From NCBI GenBank assembly GCA_028284385.1, contig JANQRT010000069.1, positions 62,001 to 126,000 of the forward strand: a stretch of 64,000 nucleotides of DNA. The letters are read 5' to 3'. Positions 1 to 9,280 of this stretch are shown here, one piece after another. Below the pieces are notes generated by a model. It searched no databases. It was given only the letters and a program-made list of their open reading frames with translations, and was not told where the DNA came from. Source of the DNA: Opitutaceae bacterium (GTDB lineage: Bacteria > Verrucomicrobiota > Verrucomicrobiia > Opitutales > Opitutaceae). Every line of letters starts with the position of its first letter. The first letter of the stretch is position 1. The translations under genes and the position numbers were made by a program.

Positions 1-429
1 CTGGAAAACATGAACGAATGGTGCAAGCATCACCACACGGCCAGCGGATTGATGGATCGTATCCCAAATGGAATTACGGAAGAAAAGCTAGATGAACAGC
101 TCGCCACTATGGCCGAGGAGCATTTCAAGAAAAAAAATCCGGTCGTTCTCTGCGGCAATTCGATTTCGCAGGACAGAAAGTTTATCGACAGATATCTCCC
201 GAAATTCGCGGCAAGATTGCACTATCGAATGCTTGATGTATCCAGTTTTAAAATCGTCTTTAGAGAAATGCTTGGGCGAGAGTTCAAGAAGAGCAACTCG
301 CATCGGGCATTGGACGACATTCGCGAATCGATTGCGGAACTCAAATACTACATGTCAGCTATCGACGCTTCGGATCTGGCTCTCATTGACAATACGCCAA
401 AGGATTCCGGCGAGACAGAACATTCGTAA
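1..429 (+). CDS. orn: Oligoribonuclease, C-terminal part (5' end outside window)
   Basis: Oligoribonuclease is a DEDD-family 3'-5' exoribonuclease that degrades 2-5 nt RNA fragments (and pGpG) to mononucleotides in the cytoplasm. The visible part carries the conserved HTASGLMDR segment, the CGNSISQDRKF block with a catalytic Asp, the HYRMLDVSS block, and the HRALDDIRESIAELKYY segment holding the DEDDh His and last Asp. The reading frame is open to base 1, so the N-terminal DxE motif lies outside the window. The Met at position 10 is internal to the family alignment and is not the start. A C-terminal tail of about 20 residues extends past the usual end. It converges with the TPR gene on the other strand, 17 bp away. 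Confidence 0.95.
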   Translation: MENMNEWCKHHHTASGLMDRIPNGITEEKLDEQLATMAEEHFKKKNPVVLCGNSISQDRKFIDRYLPKFAARLHYRMLDVSSFKIVFREMLGREFKKSNSHRALDDIRESIAELKYYMSAIDASDLALIDNTPKDSGETEHS

Positions 430-446
430 CCAAAATTTTCTTACAT

Positions 447-1862
447 TTAGATACCTTCGCCGCGATAGAAAGCGTCCACCTTATCAGCGACATCTCTAAA
501 GCCAATATCGCTAGCGTAAATAGCCTTGTAGCGATCGATGGCTTCATCCCTACGATCCAGGCGCTCAAGACATTCGGCGGTTAAGTAGAGGATCTCCTTT
601 TTAAAGTCATCCATAGTGGAAAGAGACTCGTTGGCTGACTCAAGTTGCTGCAAGGCCAAGTCGAAAAGCCCCTTTTGAATGAAGCACTTTCCTAGGTTGA
701 ACAAGGATTGAAGTTTAAGGCTCGGACTCCGTTGCGAAACTTGAAACTGCTGAATAGCCGTATCCACGTCGCCAGAATTCAATAGGAGTTCGCCGTATTT
801 GAATCGTTGGGTGAAGTCGTTGGGGAATTGCTCAACAAGGGTCTTCGTTTCAGTCAGTTTAAAATCCTGAAGCGTAGACTCGAGCTCGACCAGCCTATCA
901 TCAATTTCCTTTGAATCGCTTGTTTCCCTAGATTTTTCCGTCTTCAACGCAAAGATCTCCTGCTCGAGAGAGCTTATCTTCAATTCGCTTCTGAACTGAC
1001 GCAGAATGGCATCGGAATCAGCCTGCGGCAAGGTGAAAGCCTTATCCAGCCAGCCAAGAGCGTTATCGTAATCCTCCCTGGCAACGTAAGCTTTGATGAG
1101 AAGCTTGTAGTTATCCAGATTCTGGGGATCTTGATGTATGGACGAAATGATATCCTGGATACGCGTCATCTTCTCTGAATCGTCCATCATCATGCGACTT
1201 GCTCGTTCGAGTCTTTCGGACTCGTCCCGATCTTTTAGTTTCGAACGAAAATCCTGCTCCTCTTCCGCCCATTTACCTTTATTAATCGAATGAGCCACCG
1301 AGGCCGATTTTACGAGCTCCTGAACCCTTCCGCTATTCGGTCTAAGGCTGGAAAGCCTCTCCGCAATGGCCAATGATTGGTCCGTGTCTCCAACCTTGAT
1401 AAGAGCTTCACACAGCCGCTCAAGCACGTCAGCGTTTTCCGGATACCTTTCGCAAATACTGCCGAGACAAAACGCTTCCGTTTCATGAAGGCCCATCCGC
1501 CCACCGGCATGAGCGATAAGCGATAATGCGGAAACATGATACGGATCCTTTCGCAGCACTCGCTCCCCTATTTCCATGGATCGAGTCGGTTTCCGCTTTA
1601 ACCAAAGCCTTCCGCCCAGCGAGACAAACCATCCTCCTAGCTGATGAATAAATCGTTCCAGTCCGCGCTTGGAAGTGGCGAACAGATTTTGCTGAGCGGA
1701 TCTGAGCAACTTACGGGCATCAAGACATTCAGGCCTTTGGGCAAGCAGGTTCGAACAGATCTCAATGGCGTATTCAAAATTCCCTCGCTCCATGGCGACC
1801 TTAGCATTAGCGAAGCTTTTTCTTTCGCGGTCGCTGAGGCTTGAAATGGGAATCTCTTCCAT
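447..1862 (-). CDS. TPR-repeat protein, soluble
   Basis: A 471-residue protein built of tetratricopeptide repeats. TPR-like helix pairs are visible near residues 17-55, 95-130, 135-185 and again at 340-460, for example a helix ending in AIEICSNLLAQRPE and the AIQQFQVSQRSPSLK segment. The middle (about 205-335) is highly charged and probably helical or coiled coil. There is no signal peptide or membrane segment, so a cytoplasmic scaffold is likely. It lies 35 bp downstream of glmM on the same strand and may be the last gene of a trpD-glmM-TPR unit. Partners and role cannot be read from the sequence. Confidence 0.8.
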   Translation of the reverse strand: MEEIPISSLSDRERKSFANAKVAMERGNFEYAIEICSNLLAQRPECLDARKLLRSAQQNLFATSKRGLERFIHQLGGWFVSLGGRLWLKRKPTRSMEIGERVLRKDPYHVSALSLIAHAGGRMGLHETEAFCLGSICERYPENADVLERLCEALIKVGDTDQSLAIAERLSSLRPNSGRVQELVKSASVAHSINKGKWAEEEQDFRSKLKDRDESERLERASRMMMDDSEKMTRIQDIISSIHQDPQNLDNYKLLIKAYVAREDYDNALGWLDKAFTLPQADSDAILRQFRSELKISSLEQEIFALKTEKSRETSDSKEIDDRLVELESTLQDFKLTETKTLVEQFPNDFTQRFKYGELLLNSGDVDTAIQQFQVSQRSPSLKLQSLFNLGKCFIQKGLFDLALQQLESANESLSTMDDFKKEILYLTAECLERLDRRDEAIDRYKAIYASDIGFRDVADKVDAFYRGEGI

Positions 1863-1897
1863 GATGGAATTTGGCCGAAAGGCAGTTTAATCGTAAT

Positions 1898-3247
1898 TTA
1901 TCCTAATTCGAGATCGTTTCCAGCCGCCTCAACCAATCTCTCGGCTAGAGCTTCAGCCTTTTGCCTATCGCTTGCTTCAACCAGTAATCTCAATTTAGGT
2001 TCAGTACCTGAATATCGAATCAGCAACCTTCCTTCTTCCCCTAATTCCGATTGTATCTTTTCAATTTCGTTTTGAATACTCGAGCAGCTCTCCAGTGGAG
2101 GCTTGGAAGCTACTATCAAGGATTTGGATACCTGAGGAAACGCTTTGTAGGTCGATGCAAGTTCGCTAAGTTTTCGGGAGGACAGAACTACGCTAGCGAG
2201 TTTCAAAGCGGCAAACAGACCATCGCCAGTGATGCTAAAACTGCCAATAATGAGATGACCGGATTCCTCGCCTCCCAAATTAAATCCTTCCGCCATCATG
2301 AGTCGGGCGATATGCTTGTCGCCCACATCTACGCGCTTCACAGCAACGCCATTCTCCTTCATAGCGGCGTCCAAACCGAAATTGCTCTGCACCGTGGTTA
2401 CCAACGTGTCTCCAACGAGTTCTCCCGACGCCTTGGCAGCGAGGGCAAGAATGGCCATTACCGCTTCTCCAGGAAGCTTGTTGCCATGTTCGTCGAAGGC
2501 AATCATACGATCGCCATCGCCATCGAAGGCAAAGCCGAAATCGAATTCGCCTTTCTGATACAAAGCCTTAAGCGATTCAGGATGTTCGCTGCCTACTCCG
2601 CTGTTGATATTACTGCCATCCGGAGAGGCTCCAACAACTTCGATGTCCGCTCCCAGTTTTCTGAATACGCGAGGAGCGATTTCGCTCAAGGCCCCATTCG
2701 CGCAGTCGAGAGCGATTCGCGAACCTGCTAGAAGATTGTCGGCAAAGCTGGACACGACAGAAGCTTCGTAAGCTTGGACATCGTTCTCTTTATGAGAAAA
2801 ATCTAAACCATTTTCAGACTCTTCCTGGCTTAGAAAAGCGTCGAGTCGATCATCCAAATCCTTTTCCAGCTCCTCGGATAGCTTAACTCCTTTGCCCAAA
2901 AAGAACTTCAATCCATTGTCCTTACTAGGATTATGCGATGCGGTGAGCGAGCAGGCCAATGCAGCTCCCGAAACAGCCGCCATTTTTGCGATCCCTGGAG
3001 TAGGAGCGATGCCAAGATTGACCGCCTCTCCTCCCTCGGAAACGATCCCTTTCGCTAGAGCTTCAAAAAGCTTCACTCCGGATTCCCGCGTATCGCGACC
3101 GATCAAAATTGTGGGCGTCTCCACATTTAGGTGACACTTGGCCAAGCCTACAGCAGCTCTCCCGGCATGGTAAGCAACCCGTTCATTGACGACAGGGCCG
3201 CCAAACTCGCCTCGTATGCCGTCCGTTCCAAAATGCTTTAACTTCAT
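1898..3247 (-). CDS. glmM: Phosphoglucosamine mutase
   Basis: Converts glucosamine-6-phosphate to glucosamine-1-phosphate on the route to UDP-GlcNAc, the precursor of peptidoglycan, LPS and the amino sugars of the polysaccharide locus nearby. At 449 residues it has the usual family length. Seen motifs: N-terminal FGTDGIRG, the phosphoserine loop LTASHNPSKDNG with S104, the metal loop FDGDGDR at 241-247, the sugar-binding GGEESGH and the C-terminal phosphate-binding RYSGTEPKLR. Its start overlaps the trpD stop by 4 bp (ATGA type), indicating translational coupling with trpD. Confidence 0.96.
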   Translation of the reverse strand: MKLKHFGTDGIRGEFGGPVVNERVAYHAGRAAVGLAKCHLNVETPTILIGRDTRESGVKLFEALAKGIVSEGGEAVNLGIAPTPGIAKMAAVSGAALACSLTASHNPSKDNGLKFFLGKGVKLSEELEKDLDDRLDAFLSQEESENGLDFSHKENDVQAYEASVVSSFADNLLAGSRIALDCANGALSEIAPRVFRKLGADIEVVGASPDGSNINSGVGSEHPESLKALYQKGEFDFGFAFDGDGDRMIAFDEHGNKLPGEAVMAILALAAKASGELVGDTLVTTVQSNFGLDAAMKENGVAVKRVDVGDKHIARLMMAEGFNLGGEESGHLIIGSFSITGDGLFAALKLASVVLSSRKLSELASTYKAFPQVSKSLIVASKPPLESCSSIQNEIEKIQSELGEEGRLLIRYSGTEPKLRLLVEASDRQKAEALAERLVEAAGNDLELG

Positions 3248-4290
3248 AGGGAAGAATAAAACTCGCGTGTCTGATCTATCTTGCTCCGCACAGCTCCTCC
3301 TAAAAGAAGATCCCTCGATTCCTCAATCCCATCCTTGATTGAACTATGCCTGCCCAAAACCCTTAGGGCCGCGGAAGCATTTAGCACTACGCTATCTTCT
3401 AATGCCTTGGGAGCGTGGCCTGCAAGAAGCTGATCGAATATTTTCAGGTTTTCTTCGACATCACCCCCTTGAAGTTCCGAGAGGCTTCCGGAATGAAGCC
3501 CAAAATCTTCAGCCATCCACTGATCATCCGCGTCAGACAAAGCTCCTACCCCCCTCATCAGATTCAATCCAGCAACGCTAAACTCGTCCATCCCGCCTTC
3601 GGGGCCCAAATCGCAGTGGGCGATAAATCCGGCTTTCAGCCCCATCTTCGTCAATGCGTCAGCCACTAGACCCATCACTTTAGGGCTGTAGACTCCAATA
3701 AGTTGATACGCAGGAACGCCAGGATTTATCAATGGTCCCAGAAGATTGAATACAGAATGCCTACCTTCTTCAGCCAAGGCTTTTCTGACCGGCATTATCT
3801 CCTTGAACGCAGGATGGAAGCTTTGAGCGAACATGAAACAAAACCCGAGTTCCTCCATGGATTTCCCGAGAATTTCATTCTCTGCCGTAATATTTACTCC
3901 AAGGGCCTCCAGCAGATTAGCGCTTCCGCATTTGGAAGTAATCGACTTGTTGCCATGTTTGAAAACGGGAATTCCGGCGGCAGATAGTATAAAGGTGACG
4001 GTCGTGGAAATGTTGAAGGTTCCCTGTTTATCGCCACCGGTACCACAGACGTCGATGGCGGATTCCTTCCATCGCTCTAGACCCGGATCTCTTGCCAATT
4101 CGCGGAAGCGATTCGCTAAACCAGCGACTTCGTCAGAGGCCTCGCCTTTTCGCGAAAGCTCAATGAGAAATCTCTTCTTTTCATCAGTCGAGACGTCTGG
4201 CGAAGCCAGAGCATCAGCGGCAGAGGAAGACTCGGCGATCGTAAGATCCACACCATTGGAGACCTTCTCGATAAGTTGATTTAGCTCCAT
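3244..4290 (-). CDS. trpD: Anthranilate phosphoribosyltransferase
   Basis: Transfers phosphoribose from PRPP to anthranilate, the second step of tryptophan synthesis. The 348-residue length is normal. The PRPP/pyrophosphate loop CGTGGD is at residues 82-87, followed by the NIST and KHGNKSITSKCGSA blocks and the anthranilate-site region HPAFKEIMPVRKALAEEG. No other trp genes are in the window, so it sits apart from a complete trp operon. It is coupled to glmM by a 4-bp overlap and diverges from rpmF across about 220 bp. Confidence 0.95.
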   Translation of the reverse strand: MELNQLIEKVSNGVDLTIAESSSAADALASPDVSTDEKKRFLIELSRKGEASDEVAGLANRFRELARDPGLERWKESAIDVCGTGGDKQGTFNISTTVTFILSAAGIPVFKHGNKSITSKCGSANLLEALGVNITAENEILGKSMEELGFCFMFAQSFHPAFKEIMPVRKALAEEGRHSVFNLLGPLINPGVPAYQLIGVYSPKVMGLVADALTKMGLKAGFIAHCDLGPEGGMDEFSVAGLNLMRGVGALSDADDQWMAEDFGLHSGSLSELQGGDVEENLKIFDQLLAGHAPKALEDSVVLNASAALRVLGRHSSIKDGIEESRDLLLGGAVRSKIDQTREFYSSL

Positions 4291-4431
4291 AACAACATAG
4301 CAGTAAAAAGCTTAGCTTAGAGAAACAACGATAAACCCAGAAAATAAACAGCTCGAAGAGAGCCGAAACCAATGGAAAATTTCGCCTGATCGAGAGCGAT
4401 TTTTCTGGCTGATAGAAAGTGAAACATTAAC

Positions 4432-4460
4432 TTGACGGTCCTATACCCAACGATTATCAA
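4432..4460 (+). promoter_or_regulatory. Candidate sigma-70-type promoter for rpmF-plsX-fabH
   Basis: TTGACG at 4432-4437 and TATCAA at 4455-4460 are separated by 17 bp and lie about 50 bp upstream of the rpmF start, in the gap between divergent trpD and rpmF. The -35 matches the consensus at five of six positions and the -10 at four of six. The position fits a promoter for the rightward operon. It was assigned by eye only. Confidence 0.5.
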
Positions 4461-4511
4461 CCCCACCTTTTAAAAACTCGTCCGCTAGAGGAACACTAGG
4501 AATTTTCGAAA

Positions 4512-4691
4512 ATGGCCAATCCAAAACGCAAGCAATCCAAACGCCGCAGCCGCCTTCGTCGCGGAGCTAATCGCTTCGAGGAGCCCCAGTTAGCCAAAGA
4601 TCCTGTTGACGGCTCAGCCTTTCGTCCCCACCGAGTCAATCCCAACAACGGGATGTATCGCGGGCGACAGGTCATAGATGCTACGGTCTAA
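4512..4691 (+). CDS. rpmF: 50S ribosomal protein L32
   Basis: A 59-residue basic ribosomal protein of the large subunit. It begins MANPKRKQSKRR, the classic L32 start, and ends with the HRVNPNNGMYRGRQVI block, matching the family signature around YYRGRKV. It contains no cysteine, so it is the zinc-independent (C-minus) form. It lies directly upstream of plsX and fabH, the widely conserved rpmF-plsX-fabH order, which supports both identity and start. It is too short for many gene finders. Confidence 0.95.
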   Translation: MANPKRKQSKRRSRLRRGANRFEEPQLAKDPVDGSAFRPHRVNPNNGMYRGRQVIDATV

Positions 4692-4741
4692 GCGTTTAAG
4701 GCCGCTTCCCTCAATCCCGTCAATCCAAGCAAAATTAAAAT

Positions 4742-5791
4742 ATGTACGATCAGGGTAGCGCCTGCATCGCCGTAGATGCCATGGGCTCAGATAGGGGCCC
4801 AGCCGAAATCGTGGCCGCCATCAAATTGGCGTTGGAAAATTTCCCCGATCTCGACCCCGTCATTCTCGTAGGCCAAGAAGATATACTCGAACCGCTTTTG
4901 ATCAAAGAAGGGATCGACGGGCACCCCAAAATTTCCCTCGTTCACGCATCTCAAATCATAGAGATGCACGACAAGCCTCTTCAGGGAATGAAGACCAAGA
5001 AGGATTCGAGCATGGCTCGATCCATCGAGTTGGTGAAGGATGGGAAAGCCCAGGTTGTTGTGAGCTGCGGGAACACCGGGAGTCTGACGGCCATCGGGAC
5101 TATTCGCTTAAGACCAATGCCCGGCGTGGAAAGACCGGCATTGGCAAGTATCATGCCCCACAAGACAGGTCACTTCGTCTTGATTGACGCGGGCGCGAAT
5201 CCAGCGGCTAAGCCTGAACAGATCTCGCACAACGCTATTCTGGGAAGCAACTACTGCAAGCTTGCCCTCGGCATAGAGAATCCCCGAGTCGGCCTAATGA
5301 CAATCGGTACTGAAGAAGGTAAGGGAAACGAAATCGTTAACAACACCAACAGCATTCTCAAGCAATTGTCGGGAATTATCAACTACAGTGGCCCCATCGA
5401 AGGATTCCAGCTGTTCGAAAATCATGTGGATGTGGTGGTCTGCGATGGCTTCACAGGCAACATCGTGCTCAAAACGTGCGAATCGCTTTTCAACTTGCTC
5501 AAAGATTTCATGACCGAAGAGCTCGGTCGCAATCCGATACGCGGACTGGGCTACTTGATGTCGAAGGGAGCCTACGACGCAATTAAGAATCAGCTGAAGC
5601 CGGAGCGATATGGCGGAGCTCCCCTACTTGGCTTGAACGGAAACATTTTAAAAGCTCATGGGTCGAGCAACCGAGAAGCGGTGATGAATGCGATCCGTAT
5701 CGCTCATGAAATTATCCGCAAGGATCTGAATACCCAGATCGTCGAGGATATCGAGAAAGCGAACAGCTTTATTTACCAAACCGTTTCCTGA
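4742..5791 (+). CDS. plsX: Phosphate acyltransferase PlsX
   Basis: Makes acyl-phosphate from acyl-ACP, feeding PlsY in phospholipid synthesis. The 349-residue protein has the N-terminal AVDAMGSDRGP, the central SCGNTGSLTAIGT and the VVCDGFTGNIVLK block, all typical of PlsX. It sits 50 bp after rpmF and 58 bp before the fabH ATG. The ATG start places the AVDAMGSD motif at its usual distance from the N terminus. Confidence 0.95.
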   Translation: MYDQGSACIAVDAMGSDRGPAEIVAAIKLALENFPDLDPVILVGQEDILEPLLIKEGIDGHPKISLVHASQIIEMHDKPLQGMKTKKDSSMARSIELVKDGKAQVVVSCGNTGSLTAIGTIRLRPMPGVERPALASIMPHKTGHFVLIDAGANPAAKPEQISHNAILGSNYCKLALGIENPRVGLMTIGTEEGKGNEIVNNTNSILKQLSGIINYSGPIEGFQLFENHVDVVVCDGFTGNIVLKTCESLFNLLKDFMTEELGRNPIRGLGYLMSKGAYDAIKNQLKPERYGGAPLLGLNGNILKAHGSSNREAVMNAIRIAHEIIRKDLNTQIVEDIEKANSFIYQTVS

Positions 5792-5849
5792 AGAAAATAG
5801 AATTTGCTGATTGCCAGCCATTAAGCCTGGGATCATTGAGTTTTTCCGC

Positions 5850-6851
5850 ATGAGTTCTCCCACTTCCTCGGTAATCATCAAAGGCATTGGCTCGTTCACG
5901 CCCGAGAAGATACTGACCAATGATGAGCTTTCGAAAATGGTGGATACATCCGACGAGTGGATAACCACGCGAACGGGCATCAAGGAGAGGAGAATAGCTG
6001 GGAAGGGAGAAACCGCGGCGACCATGGGGGCCATCGCCTCGGAGAGAGCTATCAAAGACGCAGGGCTCGAAGTTGACGACATCGATCTGGTAATTGTCGC
6101 CACCATCACCCCGGACATGCCTTTCCCATCCACCGCATGCCTCATCCAGACTAAGCTAGGGATATCCAACGCCGTCTGTTTCGACATCGAAGCTGCATGC
6201 TCGGGATTTCTTTATTTGCTGGAGCTCGGAACCTCTTTGCTTCGTGGCGGAAAAAAATATCGCAACGCTCTGCTCATAGGATCGGAAAAGATCTCGAGCA
6301 TCCTCGACTGGGAAGATCGAACGACTTGCGTACTGTTTGGAGATGGAGCTGGAGCGGCCGTGGTTTCTCTTTCCGAAAGCGAAGAAGGACTGATCGACTT
6401 CAAATTGGGAGCTGACGGCAACAAGTCCGACGTTCTGTACATGCCTGGAGGCGGCTGTTCACTGCCAGCTACTTTAGACAGCATAGAGGATGGAAAACAC
6501 TTTCTAAAGATGAGGGGCCGAGAGGTTTTCAAGCTTGCGGTAAAAGTCATGGAACAGTCCGCCGTCGAAATTCTTGAACAAAACGATCTCTCGCCTGACC
6601 AAATTCAATGCGTGATCCCGCATCAGGCGAATTTGCGGATTATCGAGTCGATATCATCACGTCTCAGAATTCCCATGGAACGATTTTTCCTTAATCTAGA
6701 AAAATACGGCAACACTTCGGCAGCGTCTATTCCAATCGCATTAGACGAAGCCTACCAAAGCGGTCGGCTGAAACGTGGAGATTTGATCCTAATGGTTGCC
6801 TTCGGGGCTGGCCTGACTTGGGGGGCAACCCTCCTAAAATGGACCAAGTAG
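5850..6851 (+). CDS. fabH: Beta-ketoacyl-ACP synthase III (KASIII)
   Basis: Condenses acetyl-CoA with malonyl-ACP to start type II fatty acid synthesis. With the ATG at 5850 the protein has 333 residues. A TTG at 5811 would add 13 poorly conserved residues and was not chosen. The catalytic triad is intact: C117 in EAACSGF, H258 in IPHQANLRI and N288 in YGNTSAAS. A glycine-rich C terminus (AFGAGLTWGA) is also present. This housekeeping copy contrasts with the divergent FabH-like enzyme at 54348-55391. Confidence 0.94.
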   Translation: MSSPTSSVIIKGIGSFTPEKILTNDELSKMVDTSDEWITTRTGIKERRIAGKGETAATMGAIASERAIKDAGLEVDDIDLVIVATITPDMPFPSTACLIQTKLGISNAVCFDIEAACSGFLYLLELGTSLLRGGKKYRNALLIGSEKISSILDWEDRTTCVLFGDGAGAAVVSLSESEEGLIDFKLGADGNKSDVLYMPGGGCSLPATLDSIEDGKHFLKMRGREVFKLAVKVMEQSAVEILEQNDLSPDQIQCVIPHQANLRIIESISSRLRIPMERFFLNLEKYGNTSAASIPIALDEAYQSGRLKRGDLILMVAFGAGLTWGATLLKWTK

Positions 6852-6903
6852 CCGTAAACTTAGGCTTGATAGAATCATTTTGGCAGGTTTGCTTCCTAGA
6901 CCC

Positions 6904-7980
6904 ATGACTCGTTTTTTTCTCCTCACGCTCTCCTTTTGGATACTGGCAATAGGAGCCCAAGCCGCAAACATAACCTGGGATCCAGAGAAGGGCTATCAGT
7001 CCGACGAGGTAGAGCTGTCTGGCCTATTGCCAGAGGAAGTCCAAAAGGTTCTGTTTTGGATGAATCAAGGGCGGAAGGCTGAGGAAAACGGAAATCTGCG
7101 AACCGCTCTGAAAAAGTACAAGAGAGTATCCAAAAAATTTCCAAAAAGCCAATACGCTCCAGAAGCGGTCTTGAGATCGGCCAACATTCAAATGCGGCGA
7201 AACAAAGTGGATCAGGCCTTCGAGTCCTACTACTTGCTGGCCTACGTCTATCCGAATTATGGCAGCTTTAATGCAACGGTAGGCGAGATGTATAAAATCG
7301 CCGTCGCCAGACTTGAGACGTATCGGGATAAGATTTTTTGGGTGTTCCCTGGCTTTCTCAACAGAGACCGCGCCATAAAGTATTTCGAACGCATTATATA
7401 TATAGCTCCCTACAGCGATTACGCTCCACTGTCATTAATGAATATCGCCGGGGCACACGCTAAAAAGAAAAACGAGGCCCTTACTATCTTCGCGCTTGAT
7501 AGATTGATCACAAACTATCCGAAAAGCTTTCTAACTCCGGACGCCTATATCCAATTAGCGGAGACGCATGCCAGCCTTGTTCGAGGACCTTTCTACGATC
7601 AGGGCAATACAGAAGACGCGATAACCTATTTCGAGGATTTTCTCATTCAGTATCCGGAAAACAAGAATGTGAATTTGGCTGAAGACGGGTTGGCGGATTC
7701 CAAAAACGTCATGGCCATGAGCAAGCTGAAAATAGCGGACTACTATTTCCACAAGCGCTCGAACTATCACGCTGCGAAAGTTCTCTACAATGAAGCTATA
7801 ACTATAGCTCCTAAATCGAAAAGCGCCGACTTTGCCCGAGGAAAGCTCACCCAAATTGCCGCGATAGAGGCGAAGAAGGAAGTGGAGGTTGATGCAAACG
7901 AGCGTGAACAGCCATCCCTCGAAGCCATGGAGCAAAAGGCGAGAAAGCGAGCCAAGCGTAAGGTCTTGGGAATCTTTTAG
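6904..7980 (+). CDS. BamD/YfiO-like TPR protein, exported
   Basis: A TPR protein resembling BamD, the outer-membrane beta-barrel assembly component. The ATG at 6904 gives 358 residues with a clear signal peptide (MTRFFLLTLSFWILAIGAQA) and probable cleavage after AQA. Repeats include GNLRTALKKYKRVSKKFPKS at about 65-84, YFERIIYIAPYSDYAP near 155 and YFEDFLIQYPENKN near 245, with the 'lPkS.yap.A' style common in BamD. Unlike classical BamD there is no lipobox cysteine, so it would be periplasmic or held by partners. It is followed by an LptE-like gene, which suggests an outer-membrane biogenesis pair. An upstream TTG at 6880 is possible but would spoil the signal peptide. Confidence 0.78.
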   Translation: MTRFFLLTLSFWILAIGAQAANITWDPEKGYQSDEVELSGLLPEEVQKVLFWMNQGRKAEENGNLRTALKKYKRVSKKFPKSQYAPEAVLRSANIQMRRNKVDQAFESYYLLAYVYPNYGSFNATVGEMYKIAVARLETYRDKIFWVFPGFLNRDRAIKYFERIIYIAPYSDYAPLSLMNIAGAHAKKKNEALTIFALDRLITNYPKSFLTPDAYIQLAETHASLVRGPFYDQGNTEDAITYFEDFLIQYPENKNVNLAEDGLADSKNVMAMSKLKIADYYFHKRSNYHAAKVLYNEAITIAPKSKSADFARGKLTQIAAIEAKKEVEVDANEREQPSLEAMEQKARKRAKRKVLGIF

Positions 7981-8008
7981 CGGCTTTCTCAAGGCTAGCC
8001 TTTAAGCA

Positions 8009-8524
8009 ATGAATCTAAGGATGCCTACCCTTCTGGGTTTTATTCTCGTCCTAGCTCTTCTTTCGGGATGCGCCTCCTATCAACTGGGGAATCCCGTAAA
8101 CTTAGGCTACGATTCGGTTTACGTAAAACCGGTTCGCAATGATTCTACCTATCCTCTGCTCGAACAGATTCTCACAACCTCGATTATAAACGCGATCAAT
8201 GAGAGTGGAACCATTAGGACAACCAATCAATCGGATGCTCAATCGATCTTGGAAGTCGTCGTCGCCAATGCTGATAGGGAGATCGCGGCTGTAACCTCAC
8301 AGGACGTGGGCCGGGGAAGAAAGTTCGAAATGAATTTCGAAGTCTTGTGCTCGCTCTACCCAAATGATGGCTCCAATCAGGCAATCTTTAGAGGTAGACC
8401 AGTAAGAATCTCCCAGGACATCTTTTCTGACAGCGGCCAGGTAAATGCTGAGCATCAAGCAGGACCTGAGATCGCGCGAAAAATTTCGCTCAAAGTGGCG
8501 AATCTTTTTTCGGACAGCTGGTAG
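8009..8524 (+). CDS. lptE: LptE-like LPS-assembly lipoprotein
   Basis: LptE partners LptD at the outer membrane to insert LPS. The 171-residue protein has a lipoprotein signal peptide ending in LLSGC (Cys near residue 21), then the family-like start ASYQLG and the segment VYVKPVRNDSTYPLLEQILT, typical of LptE (members often have 'tFeNrTyypgle..l'). The rest is low in identity but the size and layout fit. It sits 28 bp after the BamD-like gene. A second ATG at 8021 is an alternative start and does not change the lipobox. Confidence 0.78.
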   Translation: MNLRMPTLLGFILVLALLSGCASYQLGNPVNLGYDSVYVKPVRNDSTYPLLEQILTTSIINAINESGTIRTTNQSDAQSILEVVVANADREIAAVTSQDVGRGRKFEMNFEVLCSLYPNDGSNQAIFRGRPVRISQDIFSDSGQVNAEHQAGPEIARKISLKVANLFSDSW

Positions 8525-8617
8525 AGTCGAAGATAAAACCAGATTGGGTCTCATTTCTAGAATGAGACCGTCAATCCATTCGACTCTTGATAAGAACATC
8601 CGAGGGCGGCAATAGTC

Positions 8618-9280
8618 TTGATCGTGGAAACTCCTCTTCTCGCTCCGTCGATTCTAGCTGCCGACCATTCACGCTTGGCTGATGGCGTTGCGGAGGCTGA
8701 AAAAGCCGGGGCGAAATGGATTCATATCGATATCATGGACGGGCATTTCGTTCCCAACATGAGCTTCGGGCCCCAGACCGTTGCCGATCTCAGAAAAAAG
8801 TCGGATCTATTTTTCGACACGCATCTCATGCTTGATAACCCGCGCGAACACGTGGATGCCTTCCTAGAAGCGGGCTCCGATCAAGTCAGTATTCATGTAG
8901 AACCGGACTACGATATCAATGGCTTGCTGGCTCATATTAGATCGAAGGGAGCAAAGGCTGGGATAGTATTCAATCCAGGGACACCCGCTAGCGAGGTGAA
9001 GCCATATCTAGATCAAGTCGACCTTGTATTGGCTATGACGGTACAACCAGGATATGGAGGCCAGTCTTTTCAGGAAAGCGTAATGGAGAAAACCTCCCAG
9101 CTCGATAAATGGAGGGAAGAGGAAAGTCTCAATTTTCGAATTCAAGTGGATGGTGGCATAAATCTGGATACAGCCAAGATCTGCCAAAAATCAGGAGTGG
9201 ACACTTTTGTAGCGGGCACGGCTTTTTTTAAATCGGAAGATAAAGTGCGCTTTTTGAATACAATCGAAGAGAGACTATGA
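8618..9280 (+). CDS. rpe: Ribulose-phosphate 3-epimerase
   Basis: Interconverts ribulose-5-phosphate and xylulose-5-phosphate in the pentose phosphate and Calvin pathways. The 220-residue TIM barrel shows LAPSILAAD, HIDIMDGHFVPN (metal His and Asp), DTHLMLDNP, MTVQPGYGGQSF and VDGGI, all diagnostic. The start is TTG at 8618, preceded by the purine-rich GAGGGCGG. No ATG lies close enough upstream of the conserved LAPSIL block. Its stop overlaps the hpt start by 4 bp. Confidence 0.94.
   Translation: MIVETPLLAPSILAADHSRLADGVAEAEKAGAKWIHIDIMDGHFVPNMSFGPQTVADLRKKSDLFFDTHLMLDNPREHVDAFLEAGSDQVSIHVEPDYDINGLLAHIRSKGAKAGIVFNPGTPASEVKPYLDQVDLVLAMTVQPGYGGQSFQESVMEKTSQLDKWREEESLNFRIQVDGGINLDTAKICQKSGVDTFVAGTAFFKSEDKVRFLNTIEERL

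Noticed and set aside
2051..2731. A 226-codon plus-strand frame opposite glmM
   Set aside because: glmM has intact catalytic motifs on the minus strand over the same bases; the plus-strand translation has no recognisable motif.
4754..4762. GGTAGCGCC at the start of plsX
   Set aside because: It lacks the 3' half of ops and lies in a housekeeping gene.
5811..5849. Upstream TTG starts for fabH (5811), BamD-like (6880), hldD (38860), second Gfo/Idh (23701) and NadE-like (61938)
   Set aside because: The added residues are not conserved, spoil a signal peptide, or overlap the previous gene, and a better ATG follows in each case.
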